Below, in pieces: positions 19,546-24,453 of a stretch of 24,453 bases of DNA. The stretch lies in IMG/VR virus record IMGVR_UViG_3300004369_000140, positions 1 through 24,453 of that record, one strand, 5' to 3'. This stretch comes from a virus. The position numbers were made by a program, and so were the translations under genes. Within the stretch, counting starts at the first letter, position 1. Every line of letters starts with the position of its first letter. Below the pieces are notes generated by a model. The model had not been told where the DNA came from. It saw only the letters and a program-made list of their open reading frames with translations, and ran no database searches.

Positions 19546-21128
19546 CAGATTTGCCTCACATCTTGCCAGTTATCACTATTATCTATATCAACTTGAACTG
19601 GATAATCAGATTTTATTTCTACTGGAATATCAATATCATTAACTACAATTTGTTGCGTTGTAACCTCAACGTCAGGTGTCACGACGGGTTCCTCATTTTT
19701 AAAAGTATCGTCCGTCTCTGGAATATCTACAGTATCTGGTAACTGGTCAATGATAATAGGAACAATTAATGTATCACTTGCCGTTAAAGATCCATACCCA
19801 TCCACCGTAAACAATATTTCTACTCTTTCTGGTCCCAGAGGAAGAGGTAATGTACCATCATATGCAATGCTCACATCATATGCTTGAATGTTTATTTCAT
19901 CTCCCGTACTATTAGGGAGAGCCACAGAACTTTGGGCAGCAGATGTGCCGTCAGTAAAGTAATAAGTCGCGACGTAACTTATTCCACCTTCAGCATTAGT
20001 GGCTTCTATACTTACAGGTATATCTTGTCCCCAAAGCACATTTATAGGACCAGAAACACTTATAGTTGGTGGCTGCAATACAGTAATTTCAACTTCAGCA
20101 GAACCTGTTCCTCCAAGTCCAGATGCAACACCAGTATATAATGTAGTTATCGATGGAGATACTTGCGTACTGCCAGTTAAATTTGACTGCCCTATACCAG
20201 GACTTATCGAAAATGTACTTGCATCACCAGTAACAGTCCAACTAATATTAGCGTTATTACCTCTTATAATAGTAGAATTATCAACAGTAAAATTTACAAC
20301 AGGTTTTATATAAACATATACAGTAACAGTATCAGTTCGAGTATATGCTGGATTTGATGTTGTTAATCTAAAAATAGAACTTTCTGTAGGTGATACAACA
20401 TATGGACTACCCTGATTTCTATTTACTTGACCATAACTCTGCACAAGATTATTCGAAAGATCTAACCTATCTAAAGTTTCTGATGTGCTATCTCCACCGC
20501 CAGTTGACCACGTTAATCTTACAGTACCATCACTACCATCAGATCCATCTGCTCTAAAAGATAATGGAGTTGCCGTAATGCTAGGAGTTGGTGGATCATA
20601 TGTACATACACTGATGTATACAGCACCACTTTGACCCATTCTACATGAGCCAGTACCACCCTGTAATCCACCAGAACCCACAGTCCAATTCACATATTGA
20701 CCAGGAATAGCTCCACTACTACCTCTCGCTACTGTTGATCTTGAGGCACCTCCTCCACCACCTCCATAAGATTGACTAGGAGATCTCCACTGTCCAGCTC
20801 CACCGTACCCATAAGACCCATATCCAGGTCTTGCGCGAGCAGTATTTCCCCCAGAGCTATTATAAAATCCGCTCTGACCATAAGAATAGTTACCATAACC
20901 ACCGCTACCACCAGAATATATTCCTCCTGGTCCGCCCCCGCCAGCATATGGTCCGCCAGCAGAATAGTAAGTAGCTCCACCAGAAGTAGGAGATCTACCA
21001 AAATCATATCCTACATTAGGGCGAGCTCCACCACCGCCACCACCAACAGAAAAATAACAAATACATTTGGTGGCGGTTGGAACATAATATCCTGTACTAT
21101 TCGTATAGATATAGCATAAACGTCCCAT
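19545..21128 (-). CDS. Glycine-rich/Ig-like tail adhesin, paralogue C
   Basis: A 527-residue protein beginning MGRLCYIYTNSTGYYVPTAT. The N-terminus contains three Cys (Cys5, Cys22, Cys24) not seen in the other two. The glycine-rich domain (29-175) is shorter and rich in Tyr and Ser (GSYGYGGAGQWRSPSQSYGG), with SGAVYISVCTYDPP at its end. Residues about 180-455 are Ig-like (WTVTGDASTFSISPGIGQSN), and 458-527 the C-terminal signature closest to paralogue A, ending VQVDIDNSDNWQDVRQI. The start lies 3 bases after the stop of the collar protein gene at 21132. Confidence 0.85.
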   Translation of the reverse strand: MGRLCYIYTNSTGYYVPTATKCICYFSVGGGGGGARPNVGYDFGRSPTSGGATYYSAGGPYAGGGGPGGIYSGGSGGYGNYSYGQSGFYNSSGGNTARARPGYGSYGYGGAGQWRSPSQSYGGGGGGASRSTVARGSSGAIPGQYVNWTVGSGGLQGGTGSCRMGQSGAVYISVCTYDPPTPSITATPLSFRADGSDGSDGTVRLTWSTGGGDSTSETLDRLDLSNNLVQSYGQVNRNQGSPYVVSPTESSIFRLTTSNPAYTRTDTVTVYVYIKPVVNFTVDNSTIIRGNNANISWTVTGDASTFSISPGIGQSNLTGSTQVSPSITTLYTGVASGLGGTGSAEVEITVLQPPTISVSGPINVLWGQDIPVSIEATNAEGGISYVATYYFTDGTSAAQSSVALPNSTGDEINIQAYDVSIAYDGTLPLPLGPERVEILFTVDGYGSLTASDTLIVPIIIDQLPDTVDIPETDDTFKNEEPVVTPDVEVTTQQIVVNDIDIPVEIKSDYPVQVDIDNSDNWQDVRQI

Positions 21129-21131
21129 ATC

Positions 21132-22031
21132 TTAAAACTTGATAATGTAATGGACTAAAATAAACGGTGTAACTACTTGATTCAATAGATCTAAATCTTC
21201 AACGTCAACATCCACATAGGATGACATATCATCAATTTGAAGATCTGTATTTGGGTAAGAATATGAAAAATTACTCGTATAATTGTATGGTCTTGTAATA
21301 GTGTGATCGTGAGTTGTTGATCCAGGATCTTGTACGTTTAAAGATGTTTCTTCCAAAGAGTTACCAGCAGAAGCATTTGCACTATTTGCATCATCGCCTT
21401 TACCCTGACCACTAATATCATGCTGTCCAGTATAGTTCAATCTAATAAACCCAGTATCTCCACCTACATTGTGGTAGTGACCTTGGAACTCGTCAATAGC
21501 TAGAGAGTATGCGCTGGTGTCTCTAGGAAGATTATACTTTGGGACACCGTTGAAAGCAGCATTATCACCACTGATCTGCATATTTCCAATATAATTAACC
21601 ACTGCTCTATCACCAATGTTAGATTGTGGTACTACTTCTACACCAACTTTGCTTCTACCAGGATCGTTTTCCATGACAGTAGAAAAATATTCACCAGATC
21701 CTCGACTACCTATAATTACTTTAGATCCCAAGTCTGGTAATTGAAACTGTCCTAGATCATTAGTTTCTGCATCTGCATTTCTCACATTAGTATCAGGTTT
21801 TTTAAATCTAGACTCATCACCAATACCAAGAATTTGAGCCAAGAGGTAGTAATCTTTGGCATTCTGAACCGTACCATCGCATTTCAAAAATCCTGCTGGT
21901 AAATTTTCTTTAAACACAGCAGTTGTAGGATCATTATTGAATCCTAGACCAGGAACAGTATGAATCTGAATGGTTCCAGGAATACCACCCCAATATGATT
22001 TTTGTCTTGCGTAATTATTTCTTACTACCAT
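21132..22031 (-). CDS. Tail-collar fibre protein, short form
   Basis: A 299-residue protein beginning MVVRNNYARQKSYWGGIPGT. Residues about 19-110 form a tail-collar domain: ENLPAGFLKCDGTVQNAKDY, then YLLAQILG and GQFQLPDLGSKVIIG, the pattern shared with T4 gp12-like short fibres. The second half has two HxH motifs (FQGHYHNVGG and STTHDHTITR) and an Asp-rich segment before the end VTPFILVHYIIKF. HxH motifs bind zinc in T4 gp12 and iron in the T4 gp37 tip, so a metal-bound trimeric tip is plausible. It is 1 base from the upstream stop. Confidence 0.88.
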   Translation of the reverse strand: MVVRNNYARQKSYWGGIPGTIQIHTVPGLGFNNDPTTAVFKENLPAGFLKCDGTVQNAKDYYLLAQILGIGDESRFKKPDTNVRNADAETNDLGQFQLPDLGSKVIIGSRGSGEYFSTVMENDPGRSKVGVEVVPQSNIGDRAVVNYIGNMQISGDNAAFNGVPKYNLPRDTSAYSLAIDEFQGHYHNVGGDTGFIRLNYTGQHDISGQGKGDDANSANASAGNSLEETSLNVQDPGSTTHDHTITRPYNYTSNFSYSYPNTDLQIDDMSSYVDVDVEDLDLLNQVVTPFILVHYIIKF

Positions 22032-22032
22032 T

Positions 22033-23442
22033 TTAGTATGCCCTGATAATGTATATAGAGGTTACTCTTGGTTGTTCTACGTTAAAATCAATCTGCAATG
22101 CATTCCTATTTGCAGTATTATCTAGGTTTACAGTGAATGGTAAATTTACGTCAGCAGTGATATTACTTTGTGGTCTCATTCTAGTAGAGTCAAATGCAAC
22201 ATCAAATTCATCATGAGTATGTGCGAAAATCTGATCGTCAGCTGTCTCTGCAGTAAAGCTACGACCAGGATTACTTAATAAAGTATCACGAACAGTTGGA
22301 TCAGATGTTGTGTAGTAATTAGTAAATCCATCAGGAAGACCAACTGTATTGCCACCTACACCAAAAGGTACAGACCCAGAAATATATTGACCATCCGATT
22401 TTGATGGAGTAGTAAGAAAGTTTCTAGTAAGAGGAGATCTAGTAACAGAATTTGCTTTCAAGTTGATTGGTGGTTGCTCTGAAGCAACTTTAGCAAGAAC
22501 TTTACCCGCAGAACCTTGACCAAATCCATTCTCAATATCATCATCAGGACCAGGCCACTCTAAAGTGTAAAGGTCTTGCGAAGGACCAGATCCTGTTGAA
22601 TATCCAGAAGCACCAATAATACCACCAACAACGTCAGAAGTTTCACTATCAAACGTGATAGAGATGTTCGATTGTCCATTACCAGTTGCTGCTGGGGAAT
22701 CACCACGATATGAAATATCTGATGTCCAACCAAAGTAGAAAGTATCACCACCATCTTCATTACTACCGTCGTTATCAACACCTTGTGCAAAAATCTGATA
22801 AGAGATATCTCCATAAGGGACAACACCATCGCCAGGTGTCAGAATAGAAGCGTTATCAATAGTCTCAAGAGTTCCACTATGATTATGTCTTTTGATATGT
22901 GCTCTACCCAGTTTTCTAGGTCCAATATACATCGTCTGAAAAGCATCACCATTAATTAAAGTATTACCCTTAATTCTACCAACGTATCCAGTTCTATCGT
23001 CATCAGCAATAGCAAAGACTAAATCAACATAAACATCAGTAAAAATAGTAGTGACACCATTATCTTCATTTGTACCAATCAGAGGAGATAACAGCGTCAA
23101 TGCCTGTACGTCTAAATCTGCTGCACGACCAGTGCCTCCAGAAGCACGATCAGCAAAATATGATGTCTCAATATCCATCAATGTCTTCCCATTCAAGTTA
23201 GGAAGTTTGATATTACCACCATAATTAGGGAAAGAATTAGCACCAGTTCCAACAAAGTTACTGTTGCCTGCATTATAAGTGTCGCCAATGGCTTGTGCTA
23301 ACAGAGGAAATTCATTAGCAGCAACACTTTGACCATCACAAATAAGCCATCCAGCGGGGATTTGAGTCAATCCCCCTGTCCACGGCATAATGGTGCCGAT
23401 AGCGGCACCTTTTGCTGTCTTAATCTCTTGATAGAAGGGCAT
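22033..23442 (-). CDS. Tail-collar fibre protein, long form
   Basis: A 469-residue protein beginning MPFYQEIKTAKGAAIGTIMP. A tail-collar domain occupies about 12-95: TQIPAGWLICDGQSVAANEF, PLLAQAIGDTYN and GGNIKLPNLNGKTLMDIE. Two HxH motifs follow (IKRHNHSGTLE and FAHTHDEFDV), and the protein ends PRVTSIYIIRAY. The extra length over the neighbouring collar protein is mainly Gly/Ser/Asn-rich loops between about 200 and 350. It should be a trimeric virion fibre or baseplate-attached tip. The start has GAGGT about 8 bases upstream and lies 3 bases after the upstream fibre stop. Confidence 0.88.
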   Translation of the reverse strand: MPFYQEIKTAKGAAIGTIMPWTGGLTQIPAGWLICDGQSVAANEFPLLAQAIGDTYNAGNSNFVGTGANSFPNYGGNIKLPNLNGKTLMDIETSYFADRASGGTGRAADLDVQALTLLSPLIGTNEDNGVTTIFTDVYVDLVFAIADDDRTGYVGRIKGNTLINGDAFQTMYIGPRKLGRAHIKRHNHSGTLETIDNASILTPGDGVVPYGDISYQIFAQGVDNDGSNEDGGDTFYFGWTSDISYRGDSPAATGNGQSNISITFDSETSDVVGGIIGASGYSTGSGPSQDLYTLEWPGPDDDIENGFGQGSAGKVLAKVASEQPPINLKANSVTRSPLTRNFLTTPSKSDGQYISGSVPFGVGGNTVGLPDGFTNYYTTSDPTVRDTLLSNPGRSFTAETADDQIFAHTHDEFDVAFDSTRMRPQSNITADVNLPFTVNLDNTANRNALQIDFNVEQPRVTSIYIIRAY

Positions 23443-23445
23443 TTA

Positions 23446-24453
23446 TTAGACCTCGATTAGATACCAACCATCTTTACCAGCAGGAACTGCAGTGTCACCA
23501 TTTGGATCTGATGTACCAGCATATACAAGTGCGAATCCTGCATATGGAGTTTGAACAATAAGTTCTCCACCGTTATAACCACTAATAGCACCTTGTCCTA
23601 CACCCGATAGCATTGCTAAACCAGTATTCTCCGTAGAGTTCTGAACTGCAACACCAGTTTCTGCTCTAATAACCAGTGAACGGTTATAAGTTAGGGTTCC
23701 ACCAATATCTATAATGCGAATCATATCGCCAATTAGAGGATTAGGTGGCAGTTTAGCAACAGTATTCTGGGTTACGTTGAGGAAGTAATTAACATTGGCT
23801 TCAAGATCAACCTCAAATCCGTCTTCATATTGCCACTTACGACCACCAGTTTGTGAGAAGTAGTTCTCAATACCAGCGATCTTAACAGCACCATCATCAT
23901 CAACACCGAAGATTTCAGAACCATTTGAGTTGACCGTCAGATCTCCACCATTAATCGTAACATCTCCAGCAACGGAAAGTGATCCACCAAATGTACTCGT
24001 ACCAGTGCCCAGAGCAGAGAATGAACCATAAGTGGTAAAGTCACCAGAGGAATTATCAAATGTGAGTCTAGGCGTAGTACCATCAACTCCAAAGAAGTTC
24101 ATGTTACCACCATTAACGGTGATATCACCAGTTGCAGTATCAATCTGGAATGTAGTTCTGAATGGAACAGCAACAGTTGTTCCATCAGACAGATAAGAAG
24201 GACCACCATTTGTAATAGTGAAGAACTCTTGACCTTCAATAGTAGAACCGTTGATGGTAAGTGTGTTTTCGGTAGTAAGTGTACCAGCGATATCAGTGTT
24301 ACCAGTGGATCCTTGAACAACCAGTTTGTTAAATCCTTGACCGAAGTTCAGATTACCACTACCGAATGTATTACCAGTTGTAGACTCAATCTTAAAGTTG
24401 ACAGATTCTGGATCACCACCATCAGTAACAATGAATGACTGAATATCAGTAGA
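23446..24453 (-). CDS. Large tail fibre protein, C-terminal part (5' end outside window)
   Basis: The frame has no stop from the right edge (24453) to the TAA at 23446, 335 residues; the Met at 24102 is internal. The visible protein is made of short repeats with a GxxTVNG/GGxLTVN flavour (GDITVNGGN, GDVTINGGDLTVNSNG, GNTDIAGTLTTENTLTINGS), the type that folds as a beta-helix or triple-stranded fibre shaft. The last 130 residues (from about GGRKWQYEDGFEVDLEANVN through LPPNPLIGDMIRIIDIGG) form a globular end. Fibre proteins with this shaft are usual in T4-like cyanophages. It is the first visible gene of the module. Confidence 0.85.
   Translation of the reverse strand, partial: STDIQSFIVTDGGDPESVNFKIESTTGNTFGSGNLNFGQGFNKLVVQGSTGNTDIAGTLTTENTLTINGSTIEGQEFFTITNGGPSYLSDGTTVAVPFRTTFQIDTATGDITVNGGNMNFFGVDGTTPRLTFDNSSGDFTTYGSFSALGTGTSTFGGSLSVAGDVTINGGDLTVNSNGSEIFGVDDDGAVKIAGIENYFSQTGGRKWQYEDGFEVDLEANVNYFLNVTQNTVAKLPPNPLIGDMIRIIDIGGTLTYNRSLVIRAETGVAVQNSTENTGLAMLSGVGQGAISGYNGGELIVQTPYAGFALVYAGTSDPNGDTAVPAGKDGWYLIEV

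Larger units (their letters stand above)
16157..21128 (-). repeat. Tandem triplication of glycine-rich/Ig-like adhesin genes
   Basis: Three consecutive genes (16157-17866, 17866-19545, 19545-21128) share one architecture and have recognisably similar DNA at their 3' ends (about 16160-16330, 17870-18060, 19550-19740), coding for a conserved C-terminal segment of about 70 residues. Their glycine-rich N-terminal domains differ in length (about 213, 200 and 147 residues) and sequence. The direct repeats, spaced about 1.7 kb, offer homology for recombination that could exchange or delete tips. Confidence 0.85.

Noticed and set aside
1-24453. tRNA genes, CRISPR arrays, insertion sequences, integrase attachment sites
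   Set aside because: No cloverleaf-like sequence, spaced repeats, transposase frames or terminal inverted repeats were noticed by eye. A tRNA scan would be needed to exclude a tRNA fully.

Overview
The window looks like part of the genome of a marine T4-like cyanophage (a myovirus of Synechococcus or Prochlorococcus). The evidence is dense packing, with nearly every gene on the minus strand and many ATGA or TAATG stop/start overlaps, plus a characteristic gene set: DUF4385, a compact DEAH helicase, tail-collar and glycine-rich tail adhesins, and three 2OG-Fe(II) oxygenases mixed with tail-fibre genes. Promoters are of sigma70 type and of T4 late type. I saw no tRNA, rRNA, CRISPR array, insertion sequence or photosynthesis gene. 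Assignment to a cyanophage rests on remembered protein families, not on a search.

Transcription runs from high to low coordinates. From 24453 to about 8928 lies a late tail-adhesin module. It contains the C-terminal part of a large fibre protein (cut by the window edge), two tail-collar proteins, three tandem paralogous glycine-rich/Ig-like adhesins, a 1044-residue protein of Ig-like repeats plus a collar domain (with its own T4-type late promoter), a 2OG-Fe(II) oxygenase with an HxE motif, a protein with a tail-fibre assembly chaperone-like segment, two more 2OG-Fe(II) oxygenases, and two unknown proteins. The module ends at a perfect rho-independent hairpin at 8901-8920.

A sigma70 promoter lies inside that terminator (its -35 is in the loop) and drives a superfamily II DEAH helicase at 7610-8863. 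Downstream, from 7606 to the left edge, is a run of about 28 small, mostly unknown genes (41-240 residues), probably early or host-takeover functions. They include an AbrB-like protein, DUF4385, a DKHxVKM-family protein, a small CxxC protein and a one-helix membrane peptide. Seven genes of under 60 codons are described here; all fit into the chain by tight overlaps. A second terminator/promoter cassette sits at 2870-2902, a textbook -35/-10 promoter at 1523-1551, and a -10-like box at 4649-4654.

The most unusual parts are: (i) the adhesin module, where three collar proteins each carry exactly two HxH motifs and share a YII(K/R)-aromatic C-terminus, while three glycine-rich proteins share a separate C-terminal signature, suggesting two docking systems with exchangeable tips; (ii) the placement of three oxygenases and a chaperone-like protein next to those tips; (iii) the two fused terminator-promoter cassettes.
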